This document shows, piece by piece, positions 9,677 through 21,700 of a stretch of 64,000 nt of DNA. The position numbers and the translations under genes are program-made. Source of the DNA: Platanthera guangdongensis (Eukaryota; Streptophyta; Magnoliopsida; Asparagales; Orchidaceae); NCBI GenBank assembly GCA_039583875.1, contig CM077162.1, forward strand, positions 112,126,589 through 112,190,588, read 5' to 3'. Positions within the stretch are counted from its first letter, which is position 1; each line of letters begins with the position of its first letter. The notes under the pieces are model-generated. The model made no database searches. It had not been told where the DNA came from and saw only the letters and a list, made by a program, of their open reading frames with translations.

Positions 9677-11540
9677 TTCGAAATTTTTTTGACTTCTTCC
9701 TGAAAATTTAGAAAACAAATAAAAGTTAAGTTAGAATAATATTTACAAAAAAAGAAGCATTTTATTAAAAAAGTAACTAAAATTAAAGAAAATAAATTAA
9801 AATGACTTAAATAATGTACATAAAAATACGTATATTTACAACTTATCAAATACCCCCATACTTAAGCTTTTGTTATTCCAGTGCAAAAGTTGGAGATATA
9901 CTAATAAGGAATTAAAGAAATCCTAAGTTTAGCTACCGTTTGAATTAATTGAAAGAAAGATCTAAATAATTATCTGGGGTATAAGAGTTAAGTCCTAAAT
10001 AATGACAAAAATTTCAATAGAGGAAGAGTTTCAGCTAAAAATTTCTCGATATAATCAAATAGAAAACAATAATTGTATTTGTTAGGTTAACAAAAATAGA
10101 TTGGGATTATGAAAACCTTAGCTTATAAGAATTAAATGAAATAATGCAATTTAAAAATTATATTCTCAAAAAGATTTTAAATTAAGTATAGAATCATTTG
10201 AAATTGGTAGAGGGAGATGTTGTGGTTTATGAAGAGGACTTTGACTTAGAGGTGAGGTATATTTTTTCGCTCAAATCTCTAATAGAATATTTTGGTTGAA
10301 TGTGGATGTTTAGGAAAATGAAATCTTATTTTACATAATATACAATATTTTTGAACAACTTCATAATAACCAAATGTATATGTATTGGAGTAATGAATTT
10401 TATCATCTTACTCCATAACATATAATCTTTTAAAAAATTTTGGATGCCTATGTTTATGGAATGAAATCTTATTCCCATTAACATAGGATTTTATAAGCAT
10501 CAAAATCATGTCAAGTATGACATGAAAAAAGGAGTGGTTTTTTTCATAAAGAAAACTAGGTTTAATAAAAAATTTTTCAGTGCAACCTTTATAAATTGAA
10601 CGTTCCTATATTTCAAAAACAAAACTTGCAGTAAACATATTTGAAATATAAGGTTGTTATTTTCTAAAAAAATAAATGTGCAACTATTTAGATAAATTAG
10701 AAGTAATGCTGAAAACAAGTCTCTTATCTAAATAAAAAAGGCAAACGAAATTTTTTAAAACTTAAACCCGGACATCTAAATCTATCAATCTCCAAAAAAT
10801 AAATGAATAGTAAACAAAGAATTAATAAAATTCGCTTATAAATAAACTCGCAACTAAATTTTTGGAGAGCAAAAATGTGTTAAGAATTAGACATTCGATT
10901 TATTTGTTTCATAATAAACAATTTTTGGGATTTTTTGAGTGTTCATCATTTTTTTTGTTTTTTTGATTATTATCTCTTTTGTTTTGAATTTTTAGAGTTA
11001 TTCCCCTTTTTTTTGAATTTTAGAGTTATTCTCTTTTATTTGGATTTTTGAATTTTCTAAATTTTTTGTTTTTTTTTTTTTTATCAAGTTATTTACAAGA
11101 AAGAGAATAGCAAGAAGTGTTATTTACAAAGAAGAGAGGGGGGAAAGAGAGAATTTTACAAAAATGATTTACAAAGTAAAAAAAATTTTCTTTGAATTTT
11201 TGTTTTATAATTTTTTGTAATTTTTGTTTTATGAATTTTTGGGGGTTTTTGATTATAAAAACAAAAAAAGTTTTTGATTTTTTTTTTGGCCATTTTTTTG
11301 AAGTTTTGATTGGGTGTAGAGAATATAAGTGCGAGGAAAGGAAACACCCCAACACTTAGTTCCAACATTGTCCCCAATGTTGCATTGTAAGTATGAGGAA
11401 CAAAAATAAATAAAATACAGTAATTACAAAAAGTAAGATGGAGGGTAGAAACTTCCCAAAGATGAGGTCGGGGAGGCCCATTTGGAACCCTGCATTATTT
11501 AGATAAAATACAAAAATATAAGAGAAAAACTAATAAGATA

Positions 11541-11667
11541 AACTCGGCCAAAAGTTGCGGGTGGTAGGGGCAAGTATGTGTGTAACGCCGTATGTAACTA
11601 ACGTCTTAGCCATTTGGGCATGACAGATATGTGTTCCCCTATCGGTCACAATAGCGTGAACCGCGCT
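11541..11667 (-). pseudogene. Integrase relic (Ty3/gypsy, Tat/Athila-like)
   Basis: Translating the minus strand from 11667 gives a match to the middle of a gypsy integrase core: AIVTDRGTHICHAQMAK, then TYGVTHILA, then after a 1-nt shift PYHPQLLAEF. This covers the second catalytic Asp (TDRGTH) and the conserved YGVTH...YHPQ block. It is about 42 codons long, has no flanking homology I can see, and lies in the orientation expected of the element. It is evidence that the non-coding element descends from an autonomous one. Confidence 0.8.
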
Positions 11668-12210
11668 GAAGCGAAAAAATAGATAAATAATTTTTTATTT
11701 ATATATATATGTTTTTGTGCTTTAGTTTATGTTTTTGTAAACATTTTTTTGGGAGGTTTTAATGAAATAAAAGAGTTAAAATAAAACATATAGATGAGAA
11801 AATAGATATATTTTTTTATTATTTATTTATATATATATTTTAAGGATTGTTTTGCTTGTTTTTTAGTTTTTCGGATTTTTAGAGGTTTTTCGGCTTTGAG
11901 TTTTTTAAATTTTTTAGTTTTTTAGTGTTTAGATTATTGCGGTTTTTAGTTTTTTTGTTTTTAGTTTTTTTTTTTATTTTAGTTTTTAGATTTTTATTGT
12001 TTTAGTTTTAGATTTTAGAGTTTTTAATGTTTCTTTTAGGATTTTTCAAATTTTTTAGGAAACAACGTCATTTCAAAGGTTTTTATTTTTTTATTATTAG
12101 TATTATTATTATTACTATTATTATTATTAATTTTTGTTGGCCATTTTTTGTTATATATAAAAATAGATAAGAGTAATAGTTTTCCAGAGTTAAAAATAAC
12201 AGCTCGAAAA

Positions 12211-12359
12211 ATTCCCCGACAACAGCGCCAAAAACTTGATTGATTCACCAAGTCCCCGACAACGGCGACAAAACTTGATTGGTTATCACCAAGTCCTCGG
12301 CAATGACACGAAAAACTTGGTGTGATTTCACCAAGTCCCCGGCAATGGCGCCAAAAACT
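12211..12359 (-). repeat. Four tandem PBS-like units (tRNA-Asp type)
   Basis: Four units with a ~41-bp period each contain a version of CCCCGGCAATGGCGCCA followed by AAAACTTG. The CCCCG-type blocks start at 12214, 12254, 12295 and 12337. The complement of the last unit, TGGCGCCATTGCCGGGGA, matches the 3' end of plant tRNA-Asp with one difference and abuts the LTR, so it is the working PBS. The other three are degenerate copies inside the element. Confidence 0.85.
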
Positions 12360-13264
12360 TGATGGTTAAAACTCAAAAAAATGATGGATTAAAACACGTG
12401 GTGCCCCGGGCGGATTTATTTAGAAAAGTGGTGTATTTATTTAGGAAGACGGGGCACGTAAATTTATTATTTGGATATAAAAAGAGTGAAACCGAGTTTT
12501 AATGAAAGAAGGCAAGTGCACATATCGCGTGTAGTATAAGATATTCCGGTGAAGAATATCGGGGTCGTATTGTTCTCGGGGACGGGTTGATTATTTCTAC
12601 TATTCCCTGGAGGGGACTATAATTTTACCGATTGTAATTTGTCGTGTTATTATTTATATATATATAAATAGAAAATAAAAGCGTCAAAAGGCCGATGAAG
12701 ACATAGCGCAACGGTATCAAAATATATTTGAACCAAAATAACTTTTAATAAAAAGAGATCCTAACTTTCAAATTAATTAAGGCGGAGACTTGGACGTGGA
12801 GGTTCCATAAAAATGAGCTCACCTATCTCTAGAACTATCGCTCAACTGAACATTAGGACTATTGGACGGGTCTCACGTCCGACGAAGGATTCCTCTTAAT
12901 GTCTGCATTACACTAAGAACCTCGCTATTGGGTGGGGAACCCAATCCGGTAGAGTTGCAAGCCTCCTCTCTTGAGGGTTAGTGCGGAACTCCCTTTTACC
13001 CAGGGTTGATCGGTCCATACGCACGACCACTCGGCTAGCTAGCCTATGAACTACGGAAATTGAGCCCACACATCGATATGTGAATCTACGCATCATAAAC
13101 TCCGAGTAAGCCTTAAGTAATTTAATTAACTAGAAAAAAGGGGAACTTTAATTATTTAAAGAGATTTTATCTGTCCCAATGCTCTTCGATATTGAGGGCA
13201 AATAGTGGTTTGCCACTCATCAGAATTGTGACGGCTTGCGAAAAGAAAATTACAGAATTGAAAG

Positions 13265-13575
13265 TGCAAGTCCTACTCAAACGAGTAGGTGGGAAATGAA
13301 AGCAGAAAAAGAAAGCAGGAAATAAAAGTAGTAAAGAATGCTGTAAAATGCAAGTCCTACTCAAATGAGTAGGCTGGAAATGAATGTTGTAAAATGCGAG
13401 TCCTACTCGAATGAGTAGGCAGGAAATGAAAGCTATAAAATTGCAAGTCCTACTCAAACGAGTATGCTGGAAATTACAAGTCCTACTAAAATGAGTAGGC
13501 GGGAAATTACAAGTCCTACTCAAATGAGTAGGCGGGAAATTAAAGCGAGTCCTACTCAAACGAGTAGGAGTAAAT
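13265..13575. repeat. CCTACT...AGTAGG hairpin array, right LTR
   Basis: About eight units equivalent to 338-642. Spacer variants CAAACG, CAAATG, CGAATG and AAAATG are seen while the two arms stay complementary. Confidence 0.85.
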
Positions 13576-14395
13576 AGATGCACACACTCATACACTCTAC
13601 AGGAATAAAACGCACACACTCTACAAAAAAAAACACATGCACTCTTCTTAAAATAAAATGCAATAAAATCTAACTCCTACACTAACACACACTTACAAAA
13701 AAGAGAAAAACTAAGTGATTGAAAAATTAAAACAACTATATTTCTACCGTTAGAAGATGATAGAAATTCATAAAAAGAGGAAAGAGAAATTAAATGAGCA
13801 AAAGTTTTTTGAAATTAAAAGCAAAAATTGAAGTGCTTAAAAAATTAAAACGATTATAAATCCATTCTTATAACTCCGTAAAAGTGCGTAAAAAGTGGAA
13901 ATAAAGTTAAAAAGAACAAAAAATTTAACGACCTAAAAAATAAAATCTAAGTTAGAGAAAAATGAAAACCACTTTGAATACATTTTACGAGTTTATAAGA
14001 ATGAATAAAAATCAATAAAATCCCAAATCTAAACAAATATAAGTAAAAAAGAACTAAAACATAAAAACGTAAATCTACTCTCATACACACACACACCCAT
14101 TTTAAAGAACAGAAAATCAAAGATAAAATAAAGAAAAATAAGATTGCTTAAGCAGGGGTGCTTAGATGAAATCCAAAACCATAAAACTGGACAAAATCTA
14201 CAAAATTTTATTAATTTTAAAAAAGAGATTACAAAGCTAAACCATAAAAGCAGGGGGGGAGGAGGGGGGAATTCCATTACATAGCCTTCAAGAACACCTA
14301 AGCAGCATAACCCCTTAAGCAAAAACGTTCAAAAAGTAGAACTGTGGACCTTACAGAGAAGATATATTTATAGGCAAAAATTTCGGGTTACACGC

Positions 14396-15054
14396 CCTAG
14401 GTCACGGCTGTGTAGGGGGGGGGCGTGTTAGTACTATTGCTAATTTGATGCTATGTATTAATTGTTTTGTTGACTTTTGGGGCTATACATGTGGAAGTCA
14501 TCGGTGTGACCCTGCTGTCACGGGCGTATAGGCAGGCATGTCGGGGAGGTTTATCTGTGAAAGGCATCATGTCAATTAATCGCCGGCGCTATCTTGTTTG
14601 GAATATGTGGACGTCACGGGCATGTCGAATCTTGACACGGGCGTGTGAGGAAGCATTGAGTGGTTGTCTGGCATTGAGTGGAGATGGAGTTGAGTGCATC
14701 GAGTGGCGATGGCGTTGAGTGGCGATGGCATCGAGTGGTTGGCATTGAGTGGAGATGGCGTCGAATGTAGGCTGGATGAATCAGATTTGCCACGGGCGTG
14801 TCGGGGGTGTATTGGGAGTGTTCCAAAATCATCCAACGCAGATCGTCGAGTTGAGATCGACGAACGTAGATCATCAAGTTGAGGTCGACGAACGTTGAGG
14901 GCGTGACACGGGCGTGTCACAGGATGAACACGGGCGTGTCGGGCAGTTGGATGAATGTTGAACGCAGATCATTGAGTTGGCGGAAACATTTTGTAGGGAT
15001 CAAGTAACATGCCCAGGTCACGGGCGTGACCGTGAAGTACACGGGCATGTACTT
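14396..15054. repeat. CACGGGCGTG / GTTGAGTGG array, right LTR
   Basis: Counterpart of 9010-9676 with the same order: CACGGGCGTG units, a GTTGAGTGG run (14650-14765), a CGTCGAG/TCGACGAACG patch (14842-14900) and further CACGGGCGTG units. It ends just upstream of the TATA box in the element's sense. Confidence 0.85.
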
Positions 15055-15224
15055 TGAAATTTTTTTGACTTTTTTCGAAAAATTTAGAAAACAAATAAAA
15101 GCTAAGTTAGAATAATATTTACAAAAAGGAGCATTTTATTAAAGAAAAATAAATAAAAATAAAGAAAATAAATTAAAATGACTTAAATAATGTACGTAAA
15201 AATAGGTATATTTACAACTTATCA

Positions 15225-15605
15225 GCTGCCCAGCTGACTGAAACAGCAACTCAGCTGGATCAGAATGCAAGGGAAGTTAACCAACTGAGAAACATCACTC
15301 TCATTCATATTGGCACCATCAAGTTCAAAGATAGTCTCATAAGGGACCTTGAAGAGAAGCTCTAGAGGTAGTAGAGAATTATGGTTAGTTTTTCTAAGCC
15401 CAATATAGTATTGCACTTGATAGACTCCTTCTCCTCTTAGAAGGGTAAGAAGGGGTTGGGGGTTTAAGGGAAATACAATGGTAGCCCTTCTAAAGGGAAG
15501 GGCAAATCTCCTGTTGAGCCTCTGTATTCCATGCCTCCCAATCCTTTTAGGAAAGTTCAATTGCCTTCAAACAGATAAGACCAAGAAAGCATCTTTGGTC
15601 ACTGG
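15225..15605 (+). pseudogene. Copia (SIRE/Maximus-type) Gag fragment with coiled coil
   Basis: From 15225 the plus strand encodes 46 residues rich in Gln, Leu, Asp and Glu (AAQLTETATQLDQ... then IRDLEEKL) before a TAG at 15363-15365. Heptad-like Leu spacing suggests a coiled coil, as found in the long Gag of SIRE-type copia elements. The next 240 bp are degenerate, with Lys/Pro/Gly-rich remnants that lead into the Gag frame at 15606. The upstream part of gag has been displaced by the Tat-like insertion. Confidence 0.6.
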
Positions 15606-16220
15606 ATGAATGACACATCCACTTATGTAAATAAAGATATTCACAGCCATGGTGGAAGGTATAGATGGGTGAGTGCCTTTAAGGATATCCATGAAGAAAT
15701 TCAAATGGCACATCCTGGACCATTTGTCTTTGGTGCTCCAGCCCCCACTCTCAATAATATGGTTGCAGCAAAGGTTCAGGATCATTCAGCAAAGACTCAC
15801 ACCAAGGGTCAGTCTTCCAGCAAGCCTGGTTTGGCTGTGTCTGATGCTATCAAGAGCATGCTTTTTGAAAAGAAGCTTGTTACTGCTGACACTCAGAACA
15901 GGCCAAACAATCTAGCTAGAAGACTTACCTTCAGTCAAATCCTTGCTAAAAGGAATCTGAAGAAGGCTATTTCACCTTTTCCTACTGTTCAGTCAGAAGT
16001 TAACCACACTGCTGGGCCTACACAGAAAAGAAGATACAACATTCATGAATGTTGGTGTTCTGGCAAAGTGGGCCACTTTTCTATAGATTGCTGGCACAAT
16101 CCAAGTGTGCTAAGAGCAGTTGTTAGTCCATCAGTCAGAAAACCTATCGGTAGACAAGTTCATTATCAGAATAACATGCACCTAGGACCCAACCGATATT
16201 GGCGTCCTAAGGTAAAGTGA
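15606..16220 (+). pseudogene. Copia Gag C-terminal part with zinc knuckle
   Basis: A 204-codon frame. Near residues 147-160 it has a CCHC-like knuckle, CWCSGKVGHFSIDCWH, where the usual Cys-X2-Cys-X4-His-X4-Cys spacing can be read as C-W-C-S-G-K-V-G-H-F-S-I-D-C with one residue lost in the first pair. A basic tail LGPNRYWRPKVK follows and then a stop; the protease frame starts 46 bp later. It would bind element RNA in the particle. The ATG at 15606 is internal and not a true start, because the upstream gag is cut off. Confidence 0.75.
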
Positions 16221-16239
16221 ATTATGTGATGCAGGTTGG

Positions 16240-16433
16240 TCCAAGTGCCCATACCCTATATGGTACTTGGACAGTGGTTGTTCCTGGCACATGACTGGGA
16301 CAAGAAGCAACTTAAAGGAGTACACTCTAGTGAGAGATGGACCCAAGGTTATCTTTTGTTGTTCAGATAGAGGGATGACTAGAGGCTATGGTAATATTAC
16401 CAATGACATAGTCACCATCAAAAAAGTGTCTTA
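16240..16433 (+). pseudogene. Copia aspartic protease, 5' part (interrupted)
   Basis: The frame through 16267 reads WYLDSGCSWHMTGT, the copia protease active site with catalytic DSG, followed by GYGNI and KKVSY. The coding sequence is cut at 16433 by the chromovirus insertion and continues after it at 25935 (the TSD restores the frame through VSYVEG). Its job is to cut the Gag-Pol precursor. Confidence 0.9.
16429..16433. repeat. Target-site duplication TCTTA, left copy
   Basis: Repeated at 25930-25934. Removing the insert and one copy gives an uninterrupted copia reading frame, which proves the insertion was into coding copia sequence. Confidence 0.95.
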
Positions 16434-18731
16434 TGTAACACCCCCTATCCGTCGCATAGTATATAGCAGTAGGTCCGGCCGGGGCCCGACGCCATATACC
16501 ACAGACAGACCGGGTGGTTACTTATGGAAACCATCCAACCAATCTCAACGTCCTACACAGAGCATTCTAGCGGAAGCAGTTTATATAAGTTGTAAACAAG
16601 AACCCAGCATTAGAGCACGAATGTCCACTATTACAGAATTAGGAATGTTATACAAAAATACTCAAAAATCGGCCTTAAGGCCTTACAAAATGATTCACTT
16701 GTCTGTTACATGATTTACAAACCACGGCACGCAGGCCGGTCATACATGAATAAAGCAATAAACATTTCCATTCGGGCCTTCGAGGGCCGGCTTCGCAAAA
16801 AGGGCTTTAGCCCGCTATTGACCGCTTGGTCCAGCTGCACCTGCAAGCAACAAACCACCGCACGGTGGCAAAACAAGGCAACGGTCAGCAATGCTGACCA
16901 AATTATAACGATCCCGCCCCCAACTCGGGGCGGCGATGCTCCTTCCCTGCATTTCATTAGCATAAGCGAGCAAAGTATATATCCATAGTCATTTCATCAC
17001 AGACGTTGGCTCGCACGGCCACACGCCCCGTGCACTCAGGGCACATTCTCGGTGAACCGGTCGATGTCACGTCAATTAAAGCCATTAACATTCCGGACTC
17101 ACCACCGCCACTTAGACGGCCAAACCTATGAGCAATTTGTCTTCCTGGCATTGGTCACGTCAATTTAAGCCATTGACCGCCGAAGACTCACATCTATGCC
17201 AACGGCGAGTGCCATGTAACTTTAGGTCTCTCTAACCCGAACGACATAGAGCGGGTACGGCTCCATCTAACCCGTGCTCACATCACAACGACAATTTAAG
17301 CCATATGCGCGGGTCAAACTTTCACCGAGTCCCATTCTAACACAAGTCACATAACCCCGTTATGTTCAAGTTGGCTCTCAGGCCACCAAGTTGGCAAGAT
17401 CTCGTATCCGCCCAGTTTTCCGGGTGCACCTTTGGGTTAATCCCCAAGGCTCCCTGCTGCAATCTACCACGTAGAAAACCCGAAAACACCCAATAGCACG
17501 GAGTCTTCTCCGGCCTTATGCAATGCAACATCACCGATCCGGACTAACATGTCCGGGTAGGCTTCAACCAAAATGCCTATGTCCGTTCTCGCATACGGAC
17601 TCTAAACAACGGGGACTTCACATATCTACCCGAAGGAACGCCTCCAACTCTCCGCAAACTCGCGAGAGCGGGCTTCCTATGTAAAGAAAGAGAGCGACTC
17701 ATGCTCAAGATGAGGATCATTACCCTTGTGGTCCTCTTTGGCGCCATTGAAAAGTAATCGGATGGAAATCACCGCACTTGCGTTGCCTCCGTGAATCCGG
17801 AGTCGGCTTGCGATTCGGAGCTCCGAAGCTCCTCCAATGGCGGATCTAGCTCTTCTTCTTCTTCTTGCCTTAGCTCTCCTTTCTCCAAGGATTTAGAAAG
17901 AGGATAAGTGGAAAAAGTGAGGGTTTTCTAAGTCAAAACCCGGGTATATCCCTTCAGGAACAACCCCCAGCCGTTGGATCTTCAGTCAAAGAAATGAACG
18001 GCTTTGATTCGGGACTGAAATGCCCAATCTGGACCGAACACGGCCTGGCACACGCCCGTGTCCAGGGCCGTGTGCCTCATTCGCCTTCAAAATCGAATCA
18101 CCTGGAACCTCACACGGGTATCGAACACGCCCGTGTTCGAGCTGACACGCCCGTGTTCTACCTGACACGGCCGTGTAGCCGGCCGTGTACCCCATGATTT
18201 TTCCCCGTTTTCAACCCGAGCACTGCACGGGTTCTAGGACACGCCCGTGTCCTTGCCCGTGTCACCTTGACACGCCTGGGCTCCAGTCCGTGTACACGGT
18301 CTCGACACTTCGCGGCTAAGTGTCGACACGGGTTGACACGCCCGTGTCGCAGGCCGTGTGCCATGTCTCGACACATTGTCGACACCAAAGTGTCGACTTC
18401 GCGGTACGAGTGTCGACACGGGTTGACACGCCCTGCGACACGCCCGTGTCGCAGGCCGTGTGCCATGTCTCGACACAACGTCGAAGCACTGTGTCGACTT
18501 CACGGCTAAGTGTCGACACGGGTCGACACGCCCTGCGACACGCCCGTGTCGCATGCCGTGTGCCCAGTCTCGACACAATGTCGAGACCAAAGTGTCGACT
18601 TCGCGCCTTAGTGTCGACACAGGCTTGACACGCCCTGGGACACGCCCGTGTCCCAGGCCGTGTGCCTGCAGCCAGAACTCAAATTGGCCCAAAACATCCC
18701 CCTTTGCTCCTTTGAGTTTCGGGGCGTTACA
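16434..18731 (-). repeat. 3' LTR of chromovirus copy 1 (2298 bp)
   Basis: Partner of 23623-25929. In the element's sense it begins at 18731 with TGTAACGCCCCGAAACTC, continues with the GC-rich palindrome array, then a GATATACCC TATA-like box near 17945, and a U5-side half that ends TATGCGACGGATAGGGGG. It encodes no recognisable protein; the short Cys/Arg/His-rich ORFs here are translations of the array. Confidence 0.93.
18030..18665. repeat. ~100-bp tandem array of GACACG..CGTGTC palindromes
   Basis: Four main units of roughly 90-110 bp plus partial ones. Each has a nested palindrome around GACACGCCCGTGTC, then GGCCGTGTGCC, then TGTCTCGACAC and GTGTCGACTTCGCGG. The longer arms differ between units but stay complementary: CTGCGACACG/CGTGTCGCAG at 18433-18454 and CTGGGACACG/CGTGTCCCAG at 18635-18656. 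Confidence 0.88.
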
Positions 18732-18746
18732 ACGCTACCCCTCTTA
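18732..18746 (-). other. Polypurine tract of chromovirus copy 1
   Basis: The minus strand reads TAAGAGGGGTAGCGT next to the 3' LTR. Copy 2 has AAGAGGGGGAGAG at the same place. Confidence 0.8.
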
Positions 18747-18766
18747 AAAGAATTTCATCAACGAAA

Positions 18767-21700
18767 TTACATAAAGGGAAAAACATGTACAAAACCAAAA
18801 TTTGTACCTGAGCGGAACAACTCCGGATACTCGTCAAGCATCGTCTGCTCTCGCTCCCAAGAGAGCTCCTCACGACCGCAATTGTCCCACCGGACCTTGA
18901 CCATCCTGATCTCTTTATTGCATAGCCGCTTGACCTCCGAGTCCTCAATCCGCACGGGCTTGACTTTTGTCGTCAGCCCACTATCCACCGGCACTTGATC
19001 GACCGCGATCACTTGCGTAGGCTCTTGCACCGCCTTCCGAAGCACCGAAATATGGAATACATCATGTAAACCACTTAGCTCCACTGAAAGCTTCAGCCGA
19101 TAGGCCGCTTCTCCTACTCGCTCCAGAACCTCAAACGGCCCAAGGTACCTCGGACTTAGCTTTTTCAATCGCCGCACCCGCGATACACCCTTGAACGGTT
19201 TGATCTTTAAGTATACATAATCGCCCACAGCGAACTCCACGTTCCTGTGCTTGGCATTATAGTACTTTGCTTGCCGGTCCTGAGCGATAAGCAACCTCTC
19301 CCGAATTGTCCTCACCAAAGAAGTAGCATCCTCCACTTTCGATCGCTTATACAACTTTGACTCGCCCGTTTCTAACCAAGACAACGGCGTGCGACATCTT
19401 CTACCATATAGGGCCTCGAAAGGCGCCATCTGAATACTTGCTTGGTAGCTGTTGTTGTATGCGAACTCCACCAAATAAAGGTGGTCCTCCCATCGCTTTC
19501 CAAAGTCCAAGACACACATGCGAAGCATGTCTTCCATGGTTCTATTGACCCTCTCGGTCTGCCCATCCGTTTGCGGATGGAAGGCTGTGCTAAACTTCAG
19601 CTTTGTTCCCAACATTTGCTGCACCAGCCTCTAATCATTGGACATGAACCGCCCATCTCGGTCACTCACGATGCTGCGGGGCACACCATGAAGCCGCACT
19701 ATGTTATGCACATAAAGCTTCGCCAGCTTCTCCACCGGATCATCCTTCCTATGCGGAATAAAATGTGACACCTTCGTTAATCGATCGACCACCACCCAAA
19801 TGGCGTCGTTCCCCTTCTGCGACCTTGGCAAACCATGCACAAAGTCCATAGAGATGTCGTCAAATTTCCACTCCGGAATAGGCAAGGACTTAAGAAATCC
19901 TCCCGGCTTTAGGCACTCCGCCTTCACCAAGGCGCAAGTTTGGCACTTCGCTACGTATAGCGCCACATCCTTCTTCAAACCCGGCCACCAAAATAGCTTC
20001 TTCATATCGCGGTACATCTTCGTGCTCCCCGGGTGAATCGAGTACTTGGTATGGTGTGCCTCGTACAACAATTCCACCCGTAAATTGCCCACACTTGGGA
20101 CGCACAAACGACCGTCTTTCCACAACAATCCGTCCTCCACAACGAATTGGGAATTTGACCCATCCAGAGCCTCTATCATGAACTGGTTCATATGAGCATC
20201 CATATCCAAAGCCTGCCGAATCCGATCAGCCAGGTCATATTGGACTTCAGTCCAATTCAGCACTGCTTCAGCACTAGATTGTCTGTCCACACAAACAATC
20301 TCCAACGCCTCCAGCTCCTGCACCAACCGCTCATCATGCACTGATAGCCAATTCGCTTGAGCTGGGGCTCGGCGACTCAATGCGTCCGCAACCGCATTCC
20401 CTTTGCCAGGCACGTAGTGGATCTTAAAAGTATAGTCCCCCAGGAACTCCATCCACCTACGCTGCCGCATATTCAGATCCTTCTGATCTATTAGATACTT
20501 TAGGCTCTTGTGATCGGTGTAGATATCAATCTTCACACCGTACAAATAGTGTCTCCACAGCTTCAAGGCAAAAATCACGGCCGCCAACTCCAAGTCGTGG
20601 ACCGGATAATTTCTCTCGTGCACTTTTAGCTGTCTCGAGCCATAAGCTATCACGCTGCCGTGCTGCAATAGCACGCAACCCAAACCGCTGCTCGAAGCAT
20701 CGCTATATATCTCATAGCCTTCGGTTCCACATGGCGAACTCAGCACAGGCGCCGTGGTCAACCGACACTTCAATTCCTCAAAAGCTCGCGCGCACTCCGG
20801 CGTCCAAACGAACTTATGCTCCTTCCTCGTCAAAGTGGTGAGAGGCAACGCTATCCGCGAGAAGTTCTCTACGAAGCGCCTATAATAGCCGGCAAGCCCC
20901 AAAAAGCTCCGGACTTCTGCTACCGTAGCAAGCTCAGGCCACTCCCGTATCGCAACAATCTTCGCCGGATCCACAGCAATACCCTATCCACTCACTATAT
21001 GCCCGAGGAACGCCACTGAGGATAGCCAAAACTCGCACTTCGAGAACTTGGCATACAACTGATTTCTCCTGAGTGTCTCCAACACCAAATGGAGATGCTT
21101 GAAGTGATCCTCCTCACTTTGCGAGTACACCAAAATATCGTCGATGAAGACGATCATGAAATGGTCCAGGTACTCCCTGAACGTCCTGTTCATCAAATCC
21201 ATGAATACTAACGACGCATTAGTCAGCCCGAACGGCATGACCGTAAACTCATAATGCCCGTATCTCGTACTAAACGCTGTCTTCGGGATATCACTCTCCC
21301 TTATCCGCAGCTGATAGTACCCAGACTTGAGATCTAACTTCGAGTACACCGTCGACCCGACTAACTGATCAAAGAGATCATCAATCCGGGGGATCGGGTA
21401 CTTATTCTTCTCAGTCAGCTTGTTCAGCTCTCGATAATCAATACATAACCTCAAGCTTCCGTCCTTCTTCTTAACAAAGAGGACCGGTGCGCTCCAAGGC
21501 GAAGAACTCGGGCGCACATACCCTTGCTCCAACAACTCTTGTAGTTGAACTTTCAGCTCCGCCATTTCCTTAGGCGCTAGCCGATACGGAGATCGCGACA
21601 CAGGCTTTGCACCTGGCACTAGCTCGATCGTAAAATCTATCTCCCGTTGAGGCGGGGCTCCAGGAAGATCTGCGGGGAACACATCAGGGTATTCCGATAC

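Larger units (their letters stand above)
8146..9848 (-). mobile_element. Tat/Athila-like LTR (left copy), second part
   Basis: This continues the LTR split at 642 and aligns with 13550-15224. It ends at ...CTTATCA (9848), followed by AATACCCCCAT, the complement of a PPT, so it is the 3' LTR of a minus-strand element. It carries a (CA)n run at 8712-8733, a TATA box at 8982-8990 (minus strand GCATATAAATAG) and, just upstream of that box in the element's sense, an array of CACGGGCGTG palindromes (9010-9676). Confidence 0.82.
9849..12359 (-). mobile_element. Non-coding internal region of Tat/Athila-like element
   Basis: About 2.5 kb of strongly A/T-rich DNA with long T-runs and no gag or pol frame. 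A short integrase relic (11541-11667) is the only recognisable protein homology. Near 11340-11390 the minus strand has an ACATTGGGGACAATGTTGGA-type motif that commonly follows pol in Tat/Athila elements. The element would depend on proteins made elsewhere. Short ORFs here are low-complexity and unsupported. Confidence 0.75.
12360..15224 (-). mobile_element. Tat/Athila-like 5' LTR, full copy (2865 bp)
   Basis: It runs from TGATGG (12360) to ATCA (15224), so its ends are inverted TGAT/ATCA. The left end is next to the PBS complement, making this the 5' LTR of a minus-strand element. Sequence near 12500-12590 (GTGCACATATCGCGTGTAGT and GGTCGTATTGTTCTCGGGGA) is typical of the U5 end of Tat/Athila LTRs. 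It contains the CCTACT hairpin array (13265-13575), a TATA box (14363-14373) and the CACGGGCGTG array (14396-15054). Right flank 15225-15229 is GCTGC; the matching TSD lies outside the window. Confidence 0.85.

Noticed and set aside
9849..12359. Small ORFs in the A/T-rich internal region of the Tat-like element
   Set aside because: They are low-complexity Lys, Phe, Asn and Ile runs with no motif; only the integrase relic is supported.
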